Origin: Serripes groenlandicus
Taxonomy: Eukaryota > Mollusca > Bivalvia > Cardiida > Cardiidae
DNA length: 64,000 nt
Direction: 5' to 3'
Assembly (NCBI GenBank): GCA_031761405.1
Contig: JASEVX010000005.1
Coordinates: 37,618,696-37,682,695, forward strand
In this document: one piece after another, positions 9,187 through 20,244 of the stretch
Layout: each line of letters starts with the position of its first letter
Position numbering within the stretch: the first letter of the stretch is position 1
Notes under the pieces: model-generated
What the model saw: the letters and a program-made list of their open reading frames with translations, nothing else
Told to the model about the DNA's origin: nothing
The model's database searches: none
Made by a program: the position numbers and the translations under genes

Positions 9187-10497
9187 TAGTAGACATATAA
9201 CCACCATAGAAACATATGGGGAAAAGGTTCTGACCGAAAACCACCATAGAAACCTATGGGATAACGTTCTGACCGAAAACAACCATAGAAACCTATGGGA
9301 TAAAGTTCTGACCGAAAACCACCATATATACCTACGGGATAACGTTCTGACCGAAAACCACCATAGAAACCTATGGGAAAAGGTTCTAACCGAAAACCAC
9401 CATAGAAACCTATGGGATAACGTTCTGACCGAAAACCACCATAGAAACCTATGGGATAAAGTTCTGACCGAAAACCACCATATATACCTATGGGAAAACG
9501 TTCTGACCGAAAACCACCATAGAAACCTATGGGATAAGGTTCTGACCGAAAACCACCACAGAAACCTAAGGGATGAAGTTCTGACCGAAAACCACCATAG
9601 AAACCTATGGAACAAAGTTCTGACCGAAAACCACCACAGAAACCTATGGGATAACTTTCTAACCGAAAACCACCACAGAAACCTATGGGAAAACTTTCTA
9701 ACCGAAAACCACCATAGAAACCTATGGGATAACGTTCTGACCGAAAACCACCACAGAAACCTATGGGATAAAGTTCTGACCGAAAACCATCATAGGAACC
9801 TATGTGATAAAGTTCTGACCGAAAACCACCACAGAAACCTATGGGATAACTTTCTAACCGAAAGCCACCATAGAAACCTATGGGATAACTTTCTAACCGA
9901 AAACCACCATAGAAACCTATGGGATAACTTTCTAACCGAAAACCACCATAGAAACATATGGGATAAAGTTCTGACCGAAAACCACCAAAGAAACCTATGT
10001 GATAAAGTTCTGACCGAAAACCACCATAGAAACCTATGGGAAAACGTTCTAACCGAAAACCACCACAGAAACCTATGGGATAACTTTCTAACCCGAAAAC
10101 CACCATAGAAACCTATGGGATAACTTTCTAACCGAAAACCACCATAGAAACCTATGGGATAAAGTTCTGACCGAAAACCACCATAGAAACATATGGGATA
10201 AAGTTCTGACCGAAAACCACCATAGAAACGTATGTGATAAAGTTCTGACCGAAAACCACCATCGAAACATATGGGATAAAGTTCTGACCGAAAACCACCA
10301 CAGAAACCTATGTGATAACGTTCTAACCGAAAACCACCACAGAAACCTATGGGATAAAGTTCTGACCGAAAACCACCATAGAAACCTATGGGAAAACGTT
10401 CTAACCGAAAACCACCACAGAAACCTATTGGATAAAGTTATGACCGAAAACCACCATAGAAACCTATGGGAAAACGTTCTAACCGAAAACCACCAAT
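9187..10497. repeat. 39-bp minisatellite, ~33 copies
   Basis: The unit is ACCGAAAACCACCATAGAAA followed by CCTATGGGATAACGTTCTG. Copies vary mainly at three places: CAT/CAC before AGAAAC, AACG/AAAG/AACT after GGGAT, and TCTGACC/TCTAACC. Each unit contains CCATAG-AAAC-CTATGG, a six-pair stem with a four-base loop. As 39 is divisible by 3, the minus strand is open for more than 300 codons as a 13-residue repeat in more than one frame. A single extra C near 10090 shifts the phase. The open frames look like a by-product. Confidence 0.95.
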
Positions 10498-10907
10498 ACA
10501 ACAATATTCAATTAGTGATATTGCAATTAAAAACTTAAACTGCTGAAACTGATTTTGTGAATACTTTTGTCACTAGTAAACAGCCAGGCCAGCCGGCACT
10601 ACTCGACATTTTTATCTTGGTATTCCTTTAAAAAGGCAATTTTAAAACTTTCTCAAACATAAGACAAAGCTGGATAAGTCTAATTTTTAATATGCAACCT
10701 TGAAATGGTAGATAAAATCATAACTCCGAATGTCAATTTTCGTACGACGTGGTTAATTTGAAACATGTCAAACTTATGACGTGTTCTAATATATTTATCA
10801 ACATGTTGTGTGACTTGTACACCCAATTAGGACGCATCAAAGTATTGGAATGTCCACTGTATGACAGCTCGGTAGGGCCAGGCATAGTTGGAAGCGTGCT
10901 TGTGTCC

Positions 10908-11300
10908 TTAACCCTTTCCCACATGCAGCAAATATGCAGCAGACGACTTTAAAAACATAGTTAACCCTTTCCCACATGCAGCAAATCTGCAGCAGACGAC
11001 TAAGAAAACAGAGTTAACCCTTACCTACATGCAGCAAATCTGCAACAGACGACTTTGATAACATACTTAAACCCTTCCTACATACAGCAAATCTGCAGCA
11101 GACGACTTTGAAAACATACCCGATTTTGTTGGGGGGAAACTCCCTTTAAATGAAAGTACAATGATTGAATTGAGTTGAAAGTATGGTGATAAAAGGGAAA
11201 ATTGCTCGTTTTATGCAATTTCTTCTTTTGTCATCATGTTTTTAAAAAGTCAACTGCTGCAGATGCGTCAGAAAGCTTATATATGAGGGAAAAGTTTAAA
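10908..11300. mobile_element. MITE-B with four tandem left ends
   Basis: The terminal segment AACCCTTTCCCACATGCAGC, extending through GCAGCAGACGACTTT and AAAACATA, is present four times in a row (10910-11125, period about 55-58 bp). A single central region and one right end follow (AACTGCTGCAGATGCGTCAG ... GAGGGAAAAGTTTAA). The first unit reads AAATATGCAGCAG, the others mostly AAATCTGCA. Confidence 0.85.
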
Positions 11301-11376
11301 AGAAATAAACCAGAGTTATCCTTTGCCCTTATAAAGATTACTCTTTACATCTTTGCAGTAAAAATGTGTTTTTTTT

Positions 11377-11603
11377 AACCCTTTCCCTTATATAGACGCT
11401 TTCTGACGCCTCTGCAGCAGACGGCCTTTTGAAAACATAGTGACAAAAGAAGAAATTGCACAAAACGTGCAATTTCTCCTTTTGCCACAATGTTTTCCAC
11501 TTTTTGTCATAGGTTATCCATTCAATTATGGAGATTTTCTATTTTTTGACAAAATACGTTCAAAGTCGTCTGCTGCATAATTGCCATGTGAGGGAAAGGG
11601 TTA
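11377..11603. mobile_element. MITE-B copy (inverted relative to 10908)
   Basis: Complete, from TTAACCCTTTCCCTTATATA to GTGAGGGAAAGGGTTAA. The central palindrome is GAAATTGCAC AAAAC GTGCAATTTC. TTAA at both outer edges fits the family's apparent target site. Confidence 0.9.
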
Positions 11604-11689
11604 ATGGGGCTGAACTCCAGATGGTGATAAAAATGTTGAATTAGTGAAGCTACTGCAAATATTGCTAATAGGTTACAATACACTAAGCG

Positions 11690-12062
11690 TTTCTCATGTA
11701 GAACACCATATATCATTGAAAAGAGTTACCTCCAAGCTTTAAAACAATCCAAAGAAAATGTGGGGTCTTGCATTATGCAAGAAAGAACTCACCAGGCGAA
11801 AATAGTAACCGTCGTTTTAGACCAAATCGGCCCGGTGGTGTTTAGCATTCTCTACTTTCACTTTCAAACAAGGTCAAAATACTAAAAGTGATAAAATCAA
11901 TCATGTTCAGAGCACATTCACAATGCATTTAAACTTAATGTCATATATTCAATACATTCTGGTGATGGTATACCCTCATTTCTACGCAAACAAAGGTTTT
12001 TTGGGGGACTATAGTACTGTATATCAGCAAGTCAGCGGATGTATTTAGCGTAATTTGACCTA
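11690..12062. repeat. dispersed repeat G, copy 2
   Basis: Diverged copy of 1255-1618 in the same orientation, with an additional TAGTACTGTATATCAGCAAG-like insertion near 12012-12035. Confidence 0.75.
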
Positions 12063-12550
12063 ATAGCGACAAAAAAGAGAGTAATGAATATTTCAAAACT
12101 AGTCTGGCAGTAAATGTTGAAAAACAATCAATTGAAAGTCAATGAAAATGTACACAATTTAGCTTATTATGAAGCATAAACGATCAATATTTAGATGCTT
12201 ATTGTACTAGAAAGTGAAAATAGTACTATAATTTTATCTCAGAATTATGATTCTAACATTCCATGACATACTTTGAACAGTTAAAAAAACGTTGACTTTA
12301 CTATCTATAATCCGCATTCAGCACCTTTAATGTTGAAGATATTTTCGAAATAAGGGTAATTGTTCAATGTATTTGTTTCACTAAATGTCTACAATCCGCT
12401 AACAGGTGGATTTTGAACTGTCGAAGCAGTTTTGATCTGCATTAATAAGTCAAAAAGCACTCAGGAATCACCTGGTTTGCAGTCTACGTTTACGGCAGAT
12501 AGTCCTGATTTATTAATTGATCTTTATATATACACTGGACTCGAATATAT
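12063..12550. other. unassigned AT-rich region
   Basis: No gene or repeat recognised. Confidence 0.4.
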
Positions 12551-12554
12551 TGTA

Positions 12555-12782
12555 TAACCTTTTCCCACATATAACAATTCTGCAGCAGGCGACTTTAAAA
12601 ACATTTAGTAAATTCATTGACACTCTCTAAAAATTAAAGAACAAACATTGAATGAAGTTAAAAAACATTGTAACAAAAGGAGAAATTACTCATTATGAGC
12701 AAATTATCCATTTTCCACAATGTTTTCGAAAGTCATCTGCTGCAGAGGCGTCAGAAATAGTATGTATGTGGGTTAACTTAAA
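12555..12782. mobile_element. MITE-B copy
   Basis: Left end CTTTTCCCACATATAACAA. Centre GAAATTACTCATTATGAGC. Right end GTCATCTGCTGCAGAGGCG and TATGTGGGTTAA. Confidence 0.85.
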
Positions 12783-13138
12783 TCATTTCCTTCAACGGAT
12801 CGGTCTATTTAAAAAACAGCGTATAAGAAGTTCTGATTGCTCTCTAAATTCAAGCTAAAACGTTATTGGTTTGACACGAGCCGGCGTTAAAGTGCGAAGT
12901 GCGAACCTGACATTTTCATTTCAGTTTCTAGGCATGTAACTTAGTCTACATGGAGGTGGGTTGTGTTATTATAGTCATTTATCTTGATGCGACATCATTT
13001 CCATTCAAGCTTAAATATGTTTGGTTTACAGAGAGTCGTATCATACCTGAAATATCCAACCAAGTTACTAGGCATGTGTATCTTATACGGCGTCTTACGA
13101 GTCTTTTTTCAAATGTTCCCGATTATTTTCGAACAGAA

Positions 13139-13370
13139 ATTAACCCTTTCCCTCATACGACAATTTCTACAGCAGACGACTTTAAACATATTTTGTCAAA
13201 AATTAGAAAATCTCTATAATTGAATAGATAACCTATGACTAAAAGTGGAAAACATTGTGACAAAAGAAGAAATTGCTCGTTTTGAGCAATTTCTTCTTTT
13301 GTCACTATGTTTTCAAAAAGCCGTCTGCTGCAGAGGCGTCAGAAAGCGTCTATACGAAATGGGAAAGAGT
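13139..13370. mobile_element. MITE-B copy
   Basis: TTAACCCTTTCCCTCATACG on the left and ATGGGAAAGAGTTAA on the right. The perfect central palindrome GAAATTGCTCGTTT TGAGCAATTTC is intact. Confidence 0.9.
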
Positions 13371-13399
13371 TAAATGACCACGAGACATGAATAGGTTCT

Positions 13400-13622
13400 T
13401 AGTCTCACATACAGCACATCTTATGCAGACGACTTTAATAACATCATGGAAAAGATATGGAAAAGCTCTAATAAATAAAATATATTATTGAATACCTTTG
13501 AAAACATTGTGGCGAAATAAGAAATTGCTCAGTATGAGCCCTTCCTTCTTTTGTTACAATGTTTTCAAAGTCGTCTGCTGCAGAGGCGTCAGAGAGCGCC
13601 TATATCTGGGAATAAAAGGATT
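13400..13622. mobile_element. MITE-B copy
   Basis: Left end CTCACATACAGCACATC and GACGACTTT. Right end GTCGTCTGCTGCAGAGGCGT and GGGAATAAAAGGATTAA. Follows the previous copy at about 30 bp. Confidence 0.8.
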
Positions 13623-13647
13623 AAACCAGTTACTTGTATGTCGAACC

Positions 13648-13830
13648 ATCTCCGTGATGTAGTGTTTAAAGCGTCTGACTCCCATGGCTGGAGATCAGTG
13701 TTCGATCCCCAGTCTAGACATTATAAAGAGTGTAGTAATGGTAGTAATAACATCCCTCATTGACGATCAGGGTTACTGGGATAGCATTGCGACTGAGGCT
13801 GTATCCATGTCAGTTTAATAATATCGGTAG
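13648..13830 (+). mobile_element. tRNA-derived SINE
   Basis: Head with TGATGTAGTGTTTAAAGCG (A-box region) and GTGTTCGATCCCCAG (B-box, near 13698). The body contains GGGTTACTGGGATAGCATTG. The tRNA-like part lacks a paired acceptor stem. Confidence 0.6.
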
Positions 13831-13961
13831 TTTAAGTAACTCACCCAGTAAATGCAGTAATATCAAGTGCAAGTTCAATCGTTTATTACGTTTTAAGTCT
13901 CAACATGAGACATATGAAAGTAACAATATCATTTACAAAATAATCAAATACTATTGAAAGT

Positions 13962-14140
13962 GGCGTAGTAAATTACCATCATCCAATCAGCGGCGTAGTA
14001 AATTACCATCATCCAATTAGCGGCGTAGTAAATTACCATCATCCAATCAGCGGCGTAGTAAATTACCATCATCCAATCAGCGGTGTAGTAAATTACCATC
14101 ATCCAATCAGCGGCGTAGTAAATTACCATCATCCAATCAC
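13962..14140. repeat. 30-bp tandem repeat, 6 copies
   Basis: The unit is GGCGTAGTAAATTACCATCA followed by TCCAATCAGC. Only two single-base changes occur across the array (AATTAG; GGTGTAG). The period is a multiple of 3, so an open minus-strand frame repeats a ten-residue motif. This is not taken as a gene. Confidence 0.95.
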
Positions 14141-14143
14141 ACT

Positions 14144-14630
14144 TGAATGTCGGATTTTGGTTGTAACCTTTCCCCATAGGCTCTAATGATGCATGGTGAT
14201 CTGGATCAGTACTGGTCGTAAAACCTCGTAAGTCGATTGACCTATAACGAGCCTTAAATAATTCACGTTCATGAATAACTCGACATGTCGTCGCTGGCAC
14301 AATCGTGCTTAATCTTTATTTATCAATACAGAATTATTCATAGAGCTTGTGAAATGAATGGGGTGCTCTACGACAACAAACCGAAGAGTATCTTGTAAGT
14401 CCAGATCATCATGCACATATGTGCAATTCTATCTGGATCTATACTAACGCTAATTAGTTGACAAAACGGGGGTTCAAGAAACTTCTGGCAAACGTTGTCC
14501 ATTTCGGATGCCATAGCGAGGATACGCAGACAAGTTTTGATAATCACACAGAGGTTGGTCGTCCTCGAGCAGCTCAAATGTTAACTACATTTGAACATTT
14601 TATTCCTATCAAGGCAATGTGCTAACAACA
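14144..14630. other. unassigned sequence
   Basis: No gene. GGTGATCTGGATCAGTACTG near 14195 resembles the GATC-rich blocks of repeat E. Confidence 0.35.
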
Positions 14631-14634
14631 GAAT

Positions 14635-14867
14635 CAACCATTTCCCACATAGAACAAAACTGCAGCAGAAGACTTTGTAATAATTTAGATAAACAAAATA
14701 AAAAAATCTTTATTTAAAAAGAGTATAATTAATAAAGAAAATTGTAAACATTGTGGCAAAAGGTGAAATTGCTCATGTTGAGCAATTTCTTTTTTTTTGT
14801 CATGATGTTTTCAAATGTCGTCTGCTGCAGAGGTGTGAGAAAGTGTCTTTATGTGGGAAAGGGTTAA
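14635..14867. mobile_element. MITE-B copy
   Basis: Left end CCATTTCCCACATAGAAC with CTGCAGCAGAAGACTTTG. The centre is the palindrome GAAATTGCTCATG TTGAGCAATTTC. Right end TCTGCTGCAGAGGTGTGAG and GTGGGAAAGGGTTAA. Confidence 0.9.
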
Positions 14868-14869
14868 TT

Positions 14870-15195
14870 AAACGATAATGGAACAGTAAATCATAACATA
14901 TGAAAACATAGATACATGTAGTAAAATGATATATAAAATGTGTTTACAGCACTGTATTTTATAAAAGATGTTTAATATTCTATGAATATAAACATACACA
15001 TGTATTACATACATAACAATTTGTTTATCTTCCGTTAAATACCTGTTCATGTATATAACTGTTTATAAAAGACTACTCCTTTAATATAGACACTCGTTAG
15101 AAGTTGTTAGGAACACTTGGTTTAAACTTATTTAGTTTACATCGATTGCGAAACAAGCTTTCAGCTTACATAATTCACGCTTGATGTCTGCTTCC
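14870..15195. other. unassigned AT-rich region
   Basis: Very AT-rich, with no recognised feature. Confidence 0.4.
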
Positions 15196-15199
15196 TGGA

Positions 15200-15290
15200 G
15201 ACTTAACGTCCGCTCATCACAGGATTCGAACTCGGGACCTTTGGTTGGAGTCACCGACGTTCTATCACTGCACCCATGTTTTTTAAACGA
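15200..15290 (-). mobile_element. tRNA-like SINE head fragment
   Basis: The minus strand reads GGGTGCAGTGATAGAACG (A-box region) and CCCGAGTTCGAATCCTGTGA (good B-box). The body of the SINE is not identifiable on either side. Confidence 0.6.
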
Positions 15291-15744
15291 ACACATGAAT
15301 CTAAACATCATTAAATGTGCTTGTGAATAACATTAATTATTTGAAAACATTGCCTTATCTGTCTGTGGCTCACGTTTCCGAAGAACACTTTAGACCGAAA
15401 ATTAAGTATCCATGTTAGAATCAAAATTGTGTACAATCGATGGCATGATTTTGTGCAACTTTGAAATGTCTAAAATAGAATGTGCGAAGATGAACATTGA
15501 TCATTATTTGCGAAATTCAAGTGGACAAGGAAAGTGACGATGAATAACGCCGAGATGGCTTTTACTTCCTGAACGCCCACTTTACAAAAATGTATCCTCC
15601 TTTTTACCATTAAGTTTAATAGAAACCTATACATGCCAATACACGTAAATCGTAAGTATACTACTGATATAAACTGTGTCGACAATTATGCATTGTCAAT
15701 CGACTTGAAGTGCAAGGAACACTAAATGAAAAGTAGATAATATA

Positions 15745-16011
15745 TATGAGCCGTTCCGCGAGATAACCAACATTATTGACTCTGCGTAAAGTATCGACAC
15801 GGATCAGCCTAAGCATGCCGCGTAGGCTTATCCGGGCGGACACCTTCGCCTCTTTTGGATTTTCTGTTGGAGGAATTATTACTCTTTACTGTTATCTCCC
15901 TGAGACTGAATGTGTCGGCCCGGATTAGCCTGCGCGGATTGCGCAGTCTGATCTGGGTCGATACATTACGCAGAGTCCATAGTGTTGGTTTTCTCGGGGG
16001 AACGGCTCATA
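15745..16011 (+). mobile_element. MITE-A copy 5
   Basis: Complete copy with ends TATGAGCCGTTCCGCGAGA and GGGGGAACGGCTCATA. Both hairpin blocks (AAGCATGCCGCGTAGGCTTA; TAGCCTGCGCGGATTGCGCA) are present. Confidence 0.95.
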
Positions 16012-16118
16012 GGAATATACAATTAAATATCAGGGAAAAGAATTTAATCAAATATCGCGATAACATTCATCAATGTAACTCGAGTTACCTTCAAACCCTT
16101 TACCCCTACATTGTTGTC

Positions 16119-16195
16119 CTAACCCTTTCCCTTCTACGGACGCATTTGATTGTTTGCAGCAGAAAACCTTTGAAAACAATGTTAACAAACTGTAT
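16119..16195. mobile_element. MITE-B end fragment
   Basis: AACCCTTTCCCTTCTACGGA, then GCAGCAGAAAACCTTTGAAA. No matching right half follows. Confidence 0.65.
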
Positions 16196-16255
16196 TCAAT
16201 TGCTAGTATAATACTTTCATTTACAGATATGTTCAATAGTTCAGCCAATATGTTA

Positions 16256-16376
16256 TTAACCCATTACTTCATACAGACGATATTTGACACCTGCCATTGA
16301 TCATGACTTTTGAAAACATTGCAATAAAAGGTGAAATTGCTCAAAATTTGAATAGTCAAGTGAAGTAATGGGTTAA
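16256..16376. mobile_element. short TTAA-flanked MITE (121 bp)
   Basis: Terminal inverted repeats TTAACCCATTACTTCA and TGAAGTAATGGGTTAA match perfectly over 16 bp. The interior (GAAAACATTGCAATAAAAGG, GAAATTGCTCAAAA) is MITE-B-like, so this may be a derivative with exchanged ends. Confidence 0.8.
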
Positions 16377-16682
16377 AATAATATGCTGCAGAAGTTTATG
16401 TGGAAAACGATTAACTATTTTATCTCATATGATATGTCTAGGGTCGTCTGCTTTAAAAACATATGCATGTGGAAAAATATGTCACATATGGCAAATAAAA
16501 AATTACATGTTGAGTTGAAGTTGAAGACATTGTTAAAAGGCGATATGTTGTTCATTTTGAGAAAGGTTATCCTTTTCCCAAAATGTTCTTTAGAGTCGCT
16601 AGTTACGCCGGCGTTTCAATATTATCTGTATCATCGGGTAATGGGATAATATACTGGAATATATTAAATTAGATACGATACC

Positions 16683-16900
16683 ATGGTCCCTTTCCAACAT
16701 AGAACACATCTGCAGCAGACGACTTTGAAATGTAGTCAAAGGTACGAAAAATCTTCATAAATGAAGGTAAAAATATTGAATAAAATCGAAAACATTGTGG
16801 CTTAGGGGAATATTGCTCATTATGATATATTTATCTTATTGCCCATATATTGTCTGCTCCAGAGGCGACAAAACATATCTGTCAGTGGGAATGGGTTAAA
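16683..16900. mobile_element. MITE-B copy, degraded right half
   Basis: Left end GTCCCTTTCCAACATAGAAC and CTGCAGCAGACGACTTTG. The right half is recognisable only by TGTCTGCTCCAGAGGCGAC and GTGGGAATGGGTTAA. Confidence 0.75.
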
Positions 16901-17124
16901 TAACACTATTGATTTGTTATAATGACCATTATTCACATTTAAGGAGACTTTGTCATACCCTCCCGTGCTAAGATAAGGCCACGCCTACCTGTTGAATAAC
17001 CTCTGACCTGGGCTGGGTATGTCGTCAGGGTCAATATATGTCAAATATTTTCCCCATCATAAATCGCCTATGAATGTCAATTTGACATGTTTTATAAGTA
17101 ACATGACGATGGTATTTACGATAA

Positions 17125-17286
17125 ACATCTCTTTAACCCCATTTACAGTTTCCCGTTTACAAACTACAGTTGATGCATCTGCTGCAGACGACGGCATTTA
17201 AAAAAGAAATGTTGTAAAAGAGAATTCGCCTAAAACGGTAGTTTTAAAGCAGACGGCATTACACATTGTATCGGGAAAATGGTTAA
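17125..17286. mobile_element. MITE-B variant
   Basis: TTTAACCCCATTTACAG on the left, GCATCTGCTGCAGACGACGG inside, and GGGAAAATGGTTAATT on the right. Shortened. Confidence 0.5.
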
Positions 17287-17337
17287 TTATTTGACTTTAA
17301 CCACGTTTTTATCAGTATTTAATGATCAGTTATATCA

Positions 17338-17475
17338 CGGCGGCCAGGTCACATTACCACGTGTTTCCTGTCTTTCTCGCAAACGTCCTCCAAACAACAT
17401 TCCTTCTCAGGGAACCGGTTACCTTCACATGAAGACTATTTAACTTATCGGTGGAAAACGAATGACGCTAGTCAC
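17338..17475 (-). mobile_element. SINE 3' body fragment
   Basis: Resembles 58388-58625: ATATCACGGCGGCCAGGTC, ACGTGTTTCCTGTCTTTCTC and GGTGGAAAACGAATGACGCT. The tRNA-like head is missing. Confidence 0.6.
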
Positions 17476-17507
17476 AATTACTTTTATGATTTACCCCTTC
17501 CCCTTAG

Positions 17508-17964
17508 TTGGCCCTCTAATCCGATGTTGTGGGTACTCAAAAGAATCGTATCTAGTCATGAAAGTATAAGTGCAGATTTACAGATAAGGAGGGGTTTTAT
17601 GCTTTTTTCCCCACAATTTCTCTCTTATTATTAAAGCAAACCCTGTGTTGTGGTACTCAAAAGAATCGTCTCAGTGAGACGATTCTTTTGAGTACCACAA
17701 CACAGGGTTTACTTTTATGATTAACCCCTTCCCCACTTTACAGACACTTAAAGCATCTAGATCTAGATAAGGGTCGTTTTGCGTGTTCTGAAATCCTTAT
17801 TTGGCCCTCTAACCCTATGTTGTGGGTACTCAAAAAAATCGTCTCAGTCAGACGATTCTTTTGAGTACCACAACACAGGGTTTGCTTTAATAATAAGAGA
17901 GAAATTGTGGGGAAAAGAGCATAAAACCCCTCCTTATCTGTACCTCTGCACTTATACTTTCATG
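17508..17964. repeat. nested inverted repeats (hairpins inside a larger fold-back)
   Basis: A perfect 73-bp palindrome lies at 17638-17710 (36-bp arms, one central base; the arm starts AAACCCTGTGTTGTGG). A second, imperfect one lies at about 17812-17880. In addition 17557-17674 (starting CATGAAAGTATAAGTGCAG) is the inverse of 17855-17964. TTGGCCCTCTAA with the following 30 bases also occurs directly at 17508 and 17800. A diverged relative is at 56090-56210. The module sits among MITE-B-type ends. Confidence 0.9.
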
Positions 17965-18324
17965 AATAGGGAGTCTCCATATGTTTGCCTTCATCTGCTG
18001 CAAACTTGTTGTGCGTGAGAAGAGTTAAAATCATAGCGGAGTCGAGGTTCGACTAAATGTTTAATGAATCGATTTGTGAATTAGGTTCTATGCTCAACGT
18101 TTGCAAATCACCTCCTTAAAAACGACAGTTGATGCTACCTGTAGTTGAAGAAAAAATACATTTTGAAAAAACGAGAAAACACAATCACATGATAAACCCT
18201 GAATCAAAATGACACGCCCATTTTCCCGTGTCTTTTTTGTTTAAAGCGGGTGACTTGAAAATGAGTAATATCGATGTATAGATAGTTTGACACTCATCAT
18301 GCAACAACACAATTGGACTGCATC

Positions 18325-18590
18325 GAGCGATAAGTGGTTTTGTTGCGCTTCCACTTTTGGTATCCCTTAAATGCGTGGAGCGATAAGGGGTTTTGTTGCG
18401 CTTCCACTTTTGGTATCCCTTAAATGCGTGGAGCGATAAGTGGTTTTGATGCGCTTCCACTTTTGGTATCCCTTAAATGCGTGGAGCGATAAGGGGTTTT
18501 GTTACGCTTCCACTTTTGGTATCCCTTAAATGCGTCGAGCGATAAGGTGTTTTGTGGCGCTTCCACTTTTGTGGCGCATCCACTCGTGCC
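18325..18590. repeat. 53-bp tandem repeat, 5 copies
   Basis: GAGCGATAAGTGGTTTTGTT starts units at 18325, 18378, 18431, 18484 and 18537, exactly 53 bp apart. Units also share GCGCTTCCACTTTTGGTATC. The last copy is cut short by a local duplication of CTTCCACTTTTGTGGCGC type. Confidence 0.95.
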
Positions 18591-18689
18591 TTTGTAGTGA
18601 AGTGTCTGATTTGTCCATATATTCATAAAGAATTGTCATTGTTTCGACTAGTTATTAGAGGTTTCTTTACTGTGGTGCGTGTTCGATCA

Positions 18690-20215
18690 CCATAGTTTGA
18701 CCCCGGTGTCATAGTAATCGACACAAATAGTTCTATCACGAGGTCTATCCCAGATGTAGAGCCCACTCTGATGGCAATCAAATCCAGATATTTGAATCAC
18801 GAGGCCTGTCCAAAATGTTGTCCCTCATCTCACGGGGAATGAACCCATGCATTTAGATAACGTGGCCGTTCCCAGCAGATATTGACCCCACTCTCATGAG
18901 AACTGAACCAACACATTTGGATAACGATGCCAGCACCAGATGTGACCAACTGTAACGGGGAATGAACTCATGCATTTGGATCACGAGGTCTGTCCCAGAT
19001 GTTCGCCCCACTCTCAAGGGAATCAACGCATGTTGACCCCACTGTCAAGGTAATCAACGCCCAGATGATGACCCCACTGTCAAGGGGTATCGTACGAAGA
19101 CATTTGGATCACGAGACCTGTCCCAGATGTTGACCTCACTCTCAGTTGGAATTTAACCAATAAATGTAGATAACGAGGGCTGTCCATGATGTTGACACCA
19201 CTCTCAGGGGGAATTGAACCAATACATTCGGATAACGAGGCCTGTCCCAGATGTTGACCCTACTCTCAGGAGGAATTGAACCAATACATTCGGATAACGA
19301 GGGCTGTCCCAGATGTTGACCCCACTCTCAGGGAGAATTGAACCAAAACATTTGGATAACGAGGGCTGTCCCATATATTGACCCCTATCTCAAGGGGAAT
19401 TGAACCAAAGCATTTAGATAACGAGGCCAGATGTTGACCCTACTCTCAGATGGAATTTAACCAATACATTCGGGTAACGAGGCCTGTCCCAGATGTTCAC
19501 CTCACTCTCAGGGGGAATTGAACCAAAACATTTAGATAACGAGGCCTGTTCCAGATGTTGACCCTACTCTCAGGTGGAATTTAACAAATACATTCGGGTA
19601 ACGAGGCCTGTCGCAGATGTTCACCTCACTCTCAGGGGGAATTGAACCAAATCATTTAGATAACGAGGCCTGTCCCAGATGTTGACCCTACTCTCAGGAG
19701 GAATTGAACCAATACATTTGGATAACGAGGGCTGTCCCAGATGTTGACCCTACTCTCAGAGGGAATTGAATCAATACATTTGGATAACGAGGGCTGTCCC
19801 AGATGTTGATCTCACTCTCAGGGGGAATTGAACCAAAACATTTAGATAACGAGGCCTGTCCCAGATATTGACCCACTCTCAGGGGGAATTGAACTAAAAC
19901 ATTTAGATAACGAAGCCTGTCCCAGATGTTGACCCTACTCTCAGGGAGAATTGAACCAAAACATTTAGATAATGAAGCCCGTCCCAGATTTTAACCCTAC
20001 TCTCAGGGAGAATTGAACCAAAACATTTAGATAACGAAGCCGTCCCAGATTTTGACCCTACTCTCAAGGGGAATTGAACCAAAACATTTGGATAGCGAGG
20101 CCTGTCCCAGATGTTGACCCTACTCTTAAGGTTTTGAACTAAGACATTTGGATAACGAGGGCTGTCCCAGATGTTCACCCCCATTCAGATCGGAATCAAA
20201 CCAAGACAATTTGAC
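18690..20215. repeat. ~61-bp degenerate tandem array, ~25 copies
   Basis: The consensus contains GATAACGAGGCCTGTCCCAG, ATGTTGACCCTACTCTCAGG and GGGAATTGAACCAAAACATT. The 5' third is more diverged than the 3' part. Open minus-strand frames in it have no family features and look like by-products. Confidence 0.9.
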
Positions 20216-20244
20216 CACGAAGACTGTCAGAGTCACTGTCACTA

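Noticed and set aside
9171..10504. Open minus-strand frames of 311, 145 and 138 codons
   Set aside because: They arise because the 39-bp repeat unit is a multiple of three and lacks stops. More than one frame is open over the same DNA, and a one-base insertion breaks the frame with no sign of selection.
18325..18590. CRISPR-like regular repeat
   Set aside because: The units are contiguous tandem copies without unique spacers, and the genome is eukaryotic.
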